Part shown: in pieces, positions 1-7,100 of the stretch
Layout of the letters: each line of letters opens with the position of its first letter
Numbering within the stretch: the first letter of the stretch is position 1
Assembly: GCA_903847285.1 (NCBI GenBank)
Contig: CAINDH010000058.1
Location: 1 to 11,215 of the forward strand
DNA length: 11,215 bases
DNA from: an uncultured Verrucomicrobia subdivision 3 bacterium
GTDB taxonomy: Bacteria > Verrucomicrobiota > Verrucomicrobiae > Limisphaerales > UBA11358
Direction: 5' to 3'
Notes under the pieces: generated by a model
Told to the model about the DNA's origin: nothing
The model's input: the letters and a program-made list of their open reading frames with translations, nothing else
Databases searched by the model: none
Position numbers and translations under genes: made by a program

Positions 1-12
1 AAAAAGTTGTGA
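1..12 (+). promoter_or_regulatory. Probable -1 programmed frameshift site joining orfA to orfB
   Basis: The window opens with AAAAAG followed by TTGTGA. In frame 1 the codons AAA AAG TTG TGA end orfA. Slipping back one base on AAA AAG makes the next codon start at base 6 (GTT, then GTG at 9), which is exactly the orfB frame. A-rich slippery heptamers of the A AAA AAG kind drive OrfAB fusion in many IS3 elements. The seventh base of the heptamer lies outside the window, so the site is only partly seen. The orfA stop and the orfB GTG also overlap (GTGA), so independent orfB initiation is possible. Confidence 0.6.
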
Positions 13-140
13 GCCCGGCTCAGCGCCGGGCATTGGCACACGAGGTGGTAGACAAGAAACTGTGTTCCCAACGCAAGGCCTGCCAGTTTCTGAAGCTGGC
101 ACGGTCGACGTTCAATTACCATGGCCGACCACCAACCCCA
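1..140 (+). mobile_element. IS3-family insertion sequence fragment: end of orfA and start of transposase orfB, truncated
   Basis: From a GTG at position 9 the + strand encodes a typical N-terminus of an IS3-family OrfB: SPAQRRALAHEVV, then a cysteine/lysine-rich RKACQFLKLARSTFNY stretch that belongs to the conserved helix-turn-helix-like start of these transposases. OrfB is normally about 270-300 residues and ends in an integrase core with a DDE triad. Here recognisable OrfB sequence stops after about 40-44 residues, near base 138-141. Beyond that the frame stays open to 419, but the bases are the complement of a GH2 gene, so those residues are not transposase. The end of orfA is also present in another frame and stops at TGA 10-12. 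The DDE domain and right terminal inverted repeat are absent, so this copy cannot transpose unaided. The left part of the element lies outside the window. I am confident of the family but not of the exact IS subgroup. Confidence 0.8.
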
Positions 141-145
141 CCCAA
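136..145. other. Junction between IS3 orfB and the GH2 gene
   Basis: Left of about 138-141, the + strand matches IS3 OrfB style. Right of about 139, the - strand matches a GH2 enzyme up to ...DGAMSYASVWV, where the family normally continues with an Asn-Gly turn and then a Gly-rich stretch. After VWV the - strand reads GLVVGH, which is the reverse of IS sequence. No IS terminal inverted repeat or target duplication is visible, so this is not a simple IS end. It is either an internal deletion junction or an artefact of assembly through a repeated element. Confidence 0.65.
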
Positions 146-609
146 ACGCTCGCGTAAGACATCGCCCCGTCCACATCGAGAAAGATTTTGCGGCCAGCAT
201 CGGCGGCGGGCAGTTCGAGATGTTTGCGATACCACGCCACGCCCCACCACGGCAGCTTGCCGGTTTCACCGGGATAGTCCTGCTGGAACGGACCTTCGAT
301 GCCCCAATCATGCGGCAGATTCAGCAACCGCCATTGGCTGTCGTTCAAATCTGATTGGGCGAAAGAAATATTTACCGTCGGTTCACCGTCAGGTCGCACG
401 GCAGGCGCGTTGGTCGTGAACGCATTTCCCGTCGGCAAAATCCACGGACGCAGCGTGGAGTAATTTAAATTCGTGCCCGCCTCTGCCGTATCGTCTTTGG
501 TAAAACGCCAGCCTTTGTTCAAGGAAACACGTTCGCGCGGTGCGTTGGTTTGTGCGATGCACGCGGCGGTGACAAGGGCAACCAGAGTGATGATGGATAG
601 TTTTTTCAT
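139..609 (-). pseudogene. Glycoside hydrolase family 2 (beta-galactosidase-like), N-terminal fragment
   Basis: The fragment encodes about 157 residues before the junction near base 139. It begins with MKKLSIITLVALVTAAC, a Sec-type signal peptide. A Cys lies near its end, but the -3 residue is Thr, so a lipoprotein lipobox is doubtful. After it comes LNKGWRFTKDD, then NLPHDWGIEGPF, WWGVAWYRK and LDVDGAMSYASVWV, all hallmarks of the GH2 sugar-binding (jelly-roll) domain. The immunoglobulin-like and TIM-barrel domains with the two catalytic glutamates are missing; intact relatives are roughly 800-1000 residues. The family usually removes beta-galactosyl, beta-mannosyl or beta-glucuronosyl residues; substrate cannot be told from this part. 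I chose ATG 609, which is 11 bases past the stop of the upstream FAD gene. A GTG at 628-630 would add seven residues before the signal peptide and overlap the upstream gene, which is less likely. The spacing suggests co-transcription with the FAD gene. Confidence 0.82.
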
Positions 610-620
610 TTCAATTTTTC

Positions 621-2939
621 TCAATAACACCGCACTTCATAAATGGCCGCCGAAGGATCGCCGTTCGTCGCGGTGACGACGATACGAAGTTTTTCGGCTG
701 TCAAAATTTCGGCAAATTGATGGCGGCGCAGACGTTGGTAATTATCTTTTACTTCGGCCACGCGCTGCCATTTTCCATTCGCAAAAACTTCAAGGGCATA
801 ATCGCGCGGACATTGCGGGTCGCGGTAGAACGGGGCGTAGGCGTGATATTCGCGGATGAGATGGCCAGGAAACACGAGTTGCACTTCGGAAATTTTCTGT
901 GGCTTGGGCCAAGTCAGTTCCAACCACTGCGGCAGCGGTTGCGTCGCGTCGGAAATCCACAGGTTCGTCGCGCGATGCGGGCGCGTGACGCCGGACAACA
1001 CTTGCGCGGCGGCAAAAGATTTCTGCGGCGGCGAAATGCGGTAGGCCAGGGTGTGGCCGTTGCCGAAGCGGCGCATCCGGTTTGGCGAGATCGCATACAT
1101 CGCCATGTGGCCGGGAATGATTTTCTGCGACGCGTGCCACGAGAGATGCTTGTTGGCCATCACGTCGAGCCGCAGAAAACTTCCCGGCGCAACGGTCGCG
1201 GGCAAATCTAAGTTCAGCGTCCACTTCACCCACACATTTTTTCCAGGCGGCACGGAAAGTTTTCCGTTCGCGAGCGGTGCGCCGGGTTCGGCACGGTAAT
1301 CCCAGATGTGTTCCGCCGCGAAAAGTTGAACCTCCAAAATTTCTGCCGTGGCAGAATTGTTCGACAGACAGAGTTCGAGGCTGTTGATGTTTCCACCGCT
1401 CGTCGCAATGAGTTGGCCGCGCCGGGTTTCCAGTTTCTCGATGCCGTATTGCGGTTGGTCGCGCCAGATTTTAAGGCCCTCGTGAAAGCCAATTGTTTCG
1501 GCCGCAACGCCGTGAACAGCAAGTTCACTGCTCGCGGAAACTTTTGCTGAACGCGCCAAATCTTTTCCATCCGCGCTGGAATAGTTCGGCAGAAAGCAGC
1601 CGTTCGCCAGCAGCCGTTGCTGAATTTCGCCGATGTCCTGCGCGACAAGTTCATCAAAACCGTGTCCGCGCTCCAAGCCCACCGCCGCTGCGATGCCCGC
1701 CGCCTCGCCCATCAACGCCGTGGTGCCCATCACGCGCACCGTGCCGAGCGCGGCGTGCGTGACGCTCACGTTGCGACCGGCCATCATCAAGTTATCACAG
1801 TCCTTCGCGAGCAATATGCGCAGCGGCACGCCGTAAGGTCCGCAATACGACATCGCGGAATAATCGCTGAATGTGTCGTATTCGTTTTCGTGGCCACCGG
1901 CAGCGGCGGACGGCTCGGAAGTTTTCGCGAGCAAACCGCCGGGCGTGTGCAAATCCACAAACCAGCCACCGAACGCGATTTCATCCGGGAACACAGTTTT
2001 GTTCAGCACATCCTGCTCAGTCATGAAGTAACGCCCGAGAATCCGGCGGCTTTCGCGTTTGCCGGGGACTTGGCCAATCCAGTCGAGCGCGTAATTTTTC
2101 ACGCGGTCTTTCATCTTCGGATCGCGATTTTTCATCCAGTCCCAGACGCCGAGTGCGTGGCGCGTGAGTTCGTGGCGGATTTTTTCCGCGTCGTGAATCG
2201 TGTGGTGCGGCACGCCGATTTCCAGCCACCAAAAACCGCCGCGTTCGTCCTTCGGCAGGCGGCCTTGATTGTAAAAATAACTCGCATCCTCGTGCTTCAC
2301 CGTCCAGTCCGGCGCGGTGAATGGCATCGGCTTGCCCATGTCGCGGCAAAGAAAATGAATCGAGTTGCCCATCGTGTCGCTGCTCGCTTTGGCGGGCGCG
2401 TGCGGCTCGTTGAATTCGGCGCGACCTTCGGAGCCCATGCGCCATTGGCAACCCGCCTTGTCAGCCACAATGCCATCACCAGTGCAATCAATAAAAGTTT
2501 TTGCTTCGAGCCGAAGTTCGGTTTCCGCGTTCTGCACCACGGCGAGAATGGCGGAAATATTTTTCTTATCGCGCATCTCCACGTCGCGAATGTCCGTGTT
2601 CAAATGCAGCGTGAGATTCGGCGTCGTTTGCGCGAGGTCGTAAAGCACCATGTCCCACACGCTGTTCGTCCAGCCGTTCTCGTAAATCTCGGCGTGATTG
2701 CGTGCGCGTTCCTCGATGAGCGCCTCGCTGATGATGCCCGTCTCGCGCGCATACGCGTGAAACGCCGCCGCGCCGTGCGGCGTGACGCCAACTTCGGACG
2801 AACTGTTGCCGCCGAGGACGGGACGATTGTGAACTAGACAGGTGTTAGCACCATTGCGCGCCGCCGCCACCGCCGCGCAAAAGCCAGCGAGTCCGCCACC
2901 GCAGACGACAATGTCGTAATTTTCATTAACGGTTTTCAT
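621..2939 (-). CDS. FAD-dependent oxidoreductase with C-terminal discoidin-like domain
   Basis: This 772-residue protein starts with a classic dinucleotide-binding fold: VVCGGGLAGFCAA at about residues 11-23, with the strand end at LVHNRP (35-40). LGGNSSSE (42-49) and DCTGDG (151-156) follow, and a C-terminal FAD contact lies around GRNVSVTHAALGT to GTTALMGEAAG (388-415). This matches the FAD_oxidored family (Pfam PF12831 type), common in Verrucomicrobia, Planctomycetes and Bacteroidetes polysaccharide loci. Its physiological reaction is generally unassigned. From about residue 460 to the end there are two beta-rich parts; the last 120 residues (PQWLELTWPKP, ISEVQLVF, YALEVFANGKW, LRIVVTATNG) resemble a discoidin/F5-8 type C carbohydrate-binding module. 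No signal peptide or twin-arginine motif is visible, so the protein is probably cytoplasmic, unlike its secreted GH2 neighbour. ATG 2939 sits just before the fold and has no clear Shine-Dalgarno. It is the first gene of a likely two-gene unit with GH2. An oxidoreductase acting on a sugar or polyol is plausible but unproven. Confidence 0.88.
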   Translation of the reverse strand: MKTVNENYDIVVCGGGLAGFCAAVAAARNGANTCLVHNRPVLGGNSSSEVGVTPHGAAAFHAYARETGIISEALIEERARNHAEIYENGWTNSVWDMVLYDLAQTTPNLTLHLNTDIRDVEMRDKKNISAILAVVQNAETELRLEAKTFIDCTGDGIVADKAGCQWRMGSEGRAEFNEPHAPAKASSDTMGNSIHFLCRDMGKPMPFTAPDWTVKHEDASYFYNQGRLPKDERGGFWWLEIGVPHHTIHDAEKIRHELTRHALGVWDWMKNRDPKMKDRVKNYALDWIGQVPGKRESRRILGRYFMTEQDVLNKTVFPDEIAFGGWFVDLHTPGGLLAKTSEPSAAAGGHENEYDTFSDYSAMSYCGPYGVPLRILLAKDCDNLMMAGRNVSVTHAALGTVRVMGTTALMGEAAGIAAAVGLERGHGFDELVAQDIGEIQQRLLANGCFLPNYSSADGKDLARSAKVSASSELAVHGVAAETIGFHEGLKIWRDQPQYGIEKLETRRGQLIATSGGNINSLELCLSNNSATAEILEVQLFAAEHIWDYRAEPGAPLANGKLSVPPGKNVWVKWTLNLDLPATVAPGSFLRLDVMANKHLSWHASQKIIPGHMAMYAISPNRMRRFGNGHTLAYRISPPQKSFAAAQVLSGVTRPHRATNLWISDATQPLPQWLELTWPKPQKISEVQLVFPGHLIREYHAYAPFYRDPQCPRDYALEVFANGKWQRVAEVKDNYQRLRRHQFAEILTAEKLRIVVTATNGDPSAAIYEVRCY

Positions 2940-2956
2940 GGAAATTAATTTTTTGG

Positions 2957-2977
2957 AAACGCATCGCCGCAGCGTTT
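2957..2977. promoter_or_regulatory. Inverted repeat AAACGC-N9-GCGTTT upstream of the FAD gene
   Basis: Two perfect 6-base arms (2957-2962 and 2972-2977) surround nine bases, 18 to 38 bases before the FAD oxidoreductase start. The right arm continues into GTTTGCG (2974-2980), the heptamer that also occurs twice, 21 bases apart, in front of the XylR-type regulator gene. It could be an operator for that regulator or a leader hairpin. No convincing -35/-10 pair was found between this repeat and the terminator at 3057-3080. A chance origin is possible because the arms are short. Confidence 0.35.
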
Positions 2978-3056
2978 GCGTCGTGGCGCTCCAAGTGCGA
3001 ATAATTTGCTACGAACTGGCGGGGCAAAAAAGTCCAGATTGCGGATTTTTTTGTAG

Positions 3057-3080
3057 AAAAAGCGTAGTCTGACTCACGCT
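3057..3080 (-). terminator. Rho-independent terminator after the prepilin-like gene
   Basis: Read on the - strand, AGCGT-g-AGT, loop CAG, ACT-ACGCT forms an eight-pair stem with one bulged G and a three-base loop, followed immediately by five T residues. It lies 73 bases past the stop codon of the prepilin-like gene. It precedes the promoter space of the FAD gene, so it would separate the two transcripts. A weaker short repeat, AACCG/CGGTT (3130-3147), lies closer to the stop but has no T-tract. Confidence 0.6.
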
Positions 3081-3152
3081 CCCCGAACGTAAAAATTTCG
3101 ATGCCACTTCGAAAACAGCGAAATAGGCGAACCGTTTACTGTCGGTTTGTAA

Positions 3153-3989
3153 TTATTTCTTTTCCGTGCTGAGTGCCTGCAGCCATTTCAGATCCCCGGC
3201 GGGCGTTCCTTCCGGCACAAAATTTCCCGTCGGCCCGCCCGGCAAGCCATAGGTCAACACCGCGCTGTCCGTCCATTTTTTTATTTGGGCATGACCGTCC
3301 GCAAAGGAAATGCCCCCGGCACGATTGTGGTAGGAGGCGGGGATGTCAACCCAGGTGGTCGGGTAGCCGAACGGATCGCACATGAACCAGCCGTCATTAA
3401 TGGTTCCAGGCGATTCGTCAATCGTCACGAACGTGTTCACCGGCGAGCGGATGTCGGTTTGCTTTTTGTAGGTGCGCGCCACGCCGCCGCCGAAGTAACC
3501 GGCCGAGTTTGGTAACGGATTAAACCAGCCGTTCATAGAAATGCTGCGCGTGGTGGCAACCTTGATGCCGTTTATTCCCGGCTGGGTTTTGACATCGGCT
3601 GGACACTTGTAAAGTGCCAAGCTTTTCAAATATGAATACATCGAACCTGCTTTGACCAAAGCTGGATCGGTGGACGCCGTTCCTCCCGAACTCATGTCAC
3701 CATGCACCCAATTGCCGTTATTGATGTTCGCATCCGAGAGCGATGTGGCGGTGTCCGGGATTCCGCCCGTCGGCGCAATGCGGTCGTCGCTATCGCCGGA
3801 ATAAATCAGCCAACCAATCTGCATTTGCCGGAGATTGTTCACGCATTTGATGCCTTGAGCCTTTTGCTTGGCCTTGCCTAAAGCCGGCAACAGCATCGCG
3901 GCCAAGATGGCAATGATGGCGATCACCACCAATAACTCGATCAACGTGAAACCGTCCCGATGGCTTTGTTTTTTCATGTTAGTTTTCAT
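3153..3989 (-). CDS. Prepilin-type N-terminal cleavage/methylation protein with H-X9-DG motif
   Basis: The 278-residue protein starts [13 protein letters not shown] and continues with [19 protein letters not shown]. This is the type IV prepilin signature: cleavage after Gly13, Glu at position 5 of the mature chain and a hydrophobic helix. The C-terminal part contains [12 protein letters not shown] (221-232), an exact H-X9-DG motif as found in the prepilin-associated head domains that are abundant in Planctomycetes, Verrucomicrobia and Lentisphaerae. The middle region has paired cysteines (VKC-like near residue 48 and YKCPAD), possibly a disulphide. It is probably processed by a PilD-type peptidase and assembled or anchored at the cell envelope as a pseudopilin. 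No pilus machinery genes are in the window. I chose ATG 3989; ATG 3977 (MKKQ) is also possible. A start farther upstream would place the leader hairpins in coding sequence and add 30 basic residues, so it was rejected. No Shine-Dalgarno is visible. The large repeat gene lies upstream on the same strand. Confidence 0.87.
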   Translation of the reverse strand: MKTNMKKQSHRDGFTLIELLVVIAIIAILAAMLLPALGKAKQKAQGIKCVNNLRQMQIGWLIYSGDSDDRIAPTGGIPDTATSLSDANINNGNWVHGDMSSGGTASTDPALVKAGSMYSYLKSLALYKCPADVKTQPGINGIKVATTRSISMNGWFNPLPNSAGYFGGGVARTYKKQTDIRSPVNTFVTIDESPGTINDGWFMCDPFGYPTTWVDIPASYHNRAGGISFADGHAQIKKWTDSAVLTYGLPGGPTGNFVPEGTPAGDLKWLQALSTEKK

Positions 3990-3990
3990 T

Positions 3991-4026
3991 AAAAAGAGGA
4001 GGCGGCCAACCCATAGCCGCCTCCTC
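3991..4026 (-). promoter_or_regulatory. Perfect 11-bp hairpin with U-tract abutting the prepilin start codon
   Basis: On the - strand GAGGAGGCGGC (4026-4016), a nine-base loop and GCCGCCTCCTC (4006-3996) form a perfect 11-pair stem, followed by TTTTT (3995-3991), one A, and the ATG at 3989. In shape it is an intrinsic terminator, but it sits inside the leader of the gene it precedes. The 5' arm holds a GAGGAGG Shine-Dalgarno-like run that is too far from the ATG to serve it in linear form. Attenuation, mRNA stabilisation or translational control are all possible. The structure is clear; the role is inferred. Confidence 0.65.
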
Positions 4027-4056
4027 ACCCCAATCCGACAGTTGTTCCATGTCGTC

Positions 4057-4078
4057 TGCCGCCACCCAACCGGCGGCA
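4057..4078 (-). promoter_or_regulatory. Second leader hairpin upstream of the prepilin-like gene
   Basis: TGCCGCC (4078-4072 on the - strand) and GGCGGCA (4063-4057) form a perfect seven-pair stem around an eight-base loop reading GGTTGGGT. It stands 30 bases upstream of the larger hairpin at 3996-4026. Both have GCCGCC-type stems and contain GGTTGG at the loop (or at the loop and stem boundary), so they may form one structured leader. AT-rich DNA at 4079-4130 upstream is where the promoter should lie, but no convincing -35/-10 pair was found. Confidence 0.45.
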
Positions 4079-4142
4079 AATTTTAATTAAATATTTTAGC
4101 CGTTAAAAATTTTGGGTCGCCGGCTCAATTAAATTTCAAAGG

Positions 4143-4172
4143 CTGGCTGCGGTCACTGAACGCTGCAGCCAG
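4143..4172 (-). terminator. Possible terminator hairpin after the repeat-protein gene
   Basis: CTGGCTGC (4172-4165 on the - strand) and GCAGCCAG (4150-4143) form a perfect eight-pair stem with a 14-base loop, 11 bases past the stop codon of the large repeat gene. It is followed by CCTTTGAAATTT rather than a clean T-run, so termination may be weak. That would leave read-through into the prepilin leader possible. Confidence 0.4.
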
Positions 4173-4183
4173 TCGAATCCAAC

Positions 4184-7100
4184 TCATTGCTTCACGCGGA
4201 AGAAGACGCTGCCCGCTAACGGGTTGATTGTGATCGTCACTGGACTGCTGCCGGGATAATTCACCCAGTTTGTGCCGAGGCCGATGGAGAGGCTGTTCGT
4301 CTGCGCCTGCAACGTGCCGCCGCCGGTCCACGAGAATTGGATTTGGTTACCGCCGAGGCTCACAACGTTCAGTGTCGGCGGCGCGGACGGCGCGACCAGC
4401 AACACACCAGTGCCAGTGATGAAGGGCGCACCCGTGGTCGCATCATAAACTCCGGCGGGCTGGTTCGTGCCGTTGAGCACGAGCGCGGCCACGGTGTTGG
4501 TTTCCGCAAAGTTCAAGTTCAGCACTGCGCCACTGGCGATGCTGATCGTCGAACTGCTGGCGAGCGAGGCCACGTCGAGGTTGAGCGTGCCGGCGTTGAC
4601 CGTCGTGTTGCCGGTGTAGGAATTGGAAACCGTGAGCGACGCACTTGAAGTGCCGTTCTTGGTGAGTGATCCGGAACCACTGATTTGCCCATCGAAGTAG
4701 AGGTTGCCGCCGCTGGCATCCAATGTCGCCGCGCCGTTCAAAGTGACCGGCCCGGCCCAGTGATTGGCAGCAACGCCCACCACACCGAGCACAGTCGAAC
4801 CACCGTTCAACACCATCGTCCATTGTCCGGCGTTTTGTAACGACCAAAATCTTAGCGTGCCACCGTTGTTGACCGTAAGTGTGTTGGCCGACGAACCACC
4901 CAAATCAGTTTGCGTTTCAAGGCCCAGAATACCGCTGTTGATGACGATGTTGCCTGGATTATTTACCAGCGTGCCGACCAAGCTGATTTGGTTCACGCCA
5001 ACTTTTGTCAACGTGTTGGTGCTCTGCATGTCGAGCACAGGCGAGTTGTTGCGCATATCCCAACGCTGGTTGCCGCCGATGCTGGCGTTGCCGGCCATGA
5101 CGATCTGTTGCATGGCGTTGATCTGACTGGCGGTGAGGCTGCTATTGACGATGCAGCCATTGCCGCCAAATCCATTGCCGGAAATGGTGAGCACTTCGGC
5201 ACCAAGATTAACTTTGTCCGCATAGAAGGCACCCGTTGCGATGTCCAGCGTGCCATTGTCGGAAATCACCGTGCCAGAAGCCGTGCTGCCGAGTGCGCCG
5301 CTCGGTTGAATATTCACAACGCCATTTGTGATCAGCGTAAGGCCGGAGTAGGTGTTGTTGTTGGTCAACAGCAACGTGCCGGTGCCGCCTTTCGTAAGCG
5401 TGGCCGCGCCAGCGATGATGCCATTGATGGTGTAGTCGTTCGTGCTGTTCACGATGATGTTGCCCGGTTGAATTGAACCACCTTGAATGTCCACAAAATT
5501 GGTGCTCGCGGTGTTGTCGAATAACACGTTGTCGCCCGAGTAGAAGAGATCAGGTGTTCCGCCATTGCTCCAATTCGTCGTGGTGACAATATCCCAGAAT
5601 GTAGGCTTCAATGAATTATTCCCTTTCCATACCAGCGATGCGGGCGTGCCAGTGGCGGAGTAGTGCAATTCCGTATTTAAATTGGCGTAAGAGAATATAC
5701 CACCGCGCAGGTTCGCCGCGCGAAAATTGGCCACGCTGCCAGTGAAGCCACCCGTGGCGGTCAGCACCAGAACGTCTGCATTGTTCGCCGGTATCGCGGT
5801 GAAAGTGACGTTGACCGGAGAGCCGGCCACAGTTACAGCACCGGCGGTGAAACTACCGGGCGTGCTCGGATCAACTGATAAGCCCGCGCCAGCGTTCAAC
5901 GTCAAGGAACCCGTCGTCGTGCCTTCGCCACCCAAACTGCCGCCGCTGTTCACCGTGATGGCCGTGGTCATTGGATTTGCAGAAGCGAGATTCAGCACGC
6001 CACCGTTGATAGTCGTGGTGCCGGTGTAAGTCAGGTTGTTGCCCGAAAGCGTCTGCGTGCCCGCACCGGTTTTGACGACGGAGAGCGAACCGCTGCCATT
6101 CATGATATCTCCTGACTCTGAAAAACCAGCAAGAGCACCGGAATAAATCGTCAGGGTGCTTGCGCCGCTCGCACCGTTTGTAATGGTGCCCGGAGTTCCA
6201 CTGTTATTGATTCCGGCGAAGGACTGACTGAAGCCGTTCAAATCAATCGAGCCCAGACCAATCTGAAGTGAATTGGTCGAAAGCGCATTGTTCGCGCCTA
6301 GTCGAATGAGGCTGGTCACATCGCCAAAAGTAAGCGTGCTGGCGTAAGTTCCGCTGCCGGCCATCGTGAGGACGCCGCCGATTCCCGGACGCAGCAGCAA
6401 GCTGTAGCCGCTGCCGTTGTCCGTGACCGCGCCGGCGACCGTGAGATTGCCGTTGTCTTCTGTGCCGATGCGCGTTTGATTCGCAGCAATGGCGACCGGG
6501 CCAGCCCAGATATTGGTGCCGCTAACAGTCGCCGCACCGCGCAATGCGCCACGCGAGCCGCCAACGCCCGTGCCGCTGATGGTCACAGATTTTCCGCTGA
6601 CGCGAATGCCCGCACCGCCGTTGGTGCCGATTTCCAAAGTGCTCGATGAACCGGAAACCGTCGCGCCCACAGCCGTCGAACCGAGAGCATTCGAGTGATT
6701 CACCCACAAAGTGCCGTTGGTAACCGTAATCGGACCGGAGAACGTGTTGCTCGTGCTGATGAATAATCCGGCGCTGCCGCCCTTCACCAGACCGAGCGCG
6801 ATGTTGCCAACGACGCTGCCTGTGCCGGTGAAATTATAGTCACCCGCATTGTTGATGACTTTGATGGAGTTTGGCCGCACCGAGCTAGCGAGTAAGACAT
6901 CGCCGCCGCCGAGCGTGTCATCAAAGATGACGTTGTCGGAATTGAGCGCGTTGTATTCTTGATACGTCCCGGTGCCAGAATTCCAGTTCGCCGCGCCGTT
7001 GGTCTTCCAGAGATTATCCACGGAAGCGGTCCACGTCAGATTCAGAATCGAGCCGGTGGTGATGTGCAAAATGAGGGACGAGCCGGTGTCCTGCAACGTC

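Noticed and set aside
142..419. Continuation of the transposase reading frame past base 141
   Set aside because: Beyond the junction the frame is the complement of GH2 sequence and encodes Arg/Pro-rich residues without OrfB motifs.
610..630. GTG start at 630 for the GH2 fragment
   Set aside because: It would overlap the end of the FAD gene and place seven residues before a complete signal peptide; ATG 609 fits better.
1617..2837. 406-codon open frame on the + strand inside the FAD oxidoreductase gene
   Set aside because: It is antisense to a well-supported gene, its product is Arg/His/Ala-rich without any domain, and GC-rich third positions leave such frames open by chance.
3990..4079. 30-residue N-terminal extension of the prepilin-like protein
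   Set aside because: The added residues are basic and unlike a leader peptide, the DNA holds two perfect hairpins, and ATG 3989 gives a normal 13-residue prepilin leader.
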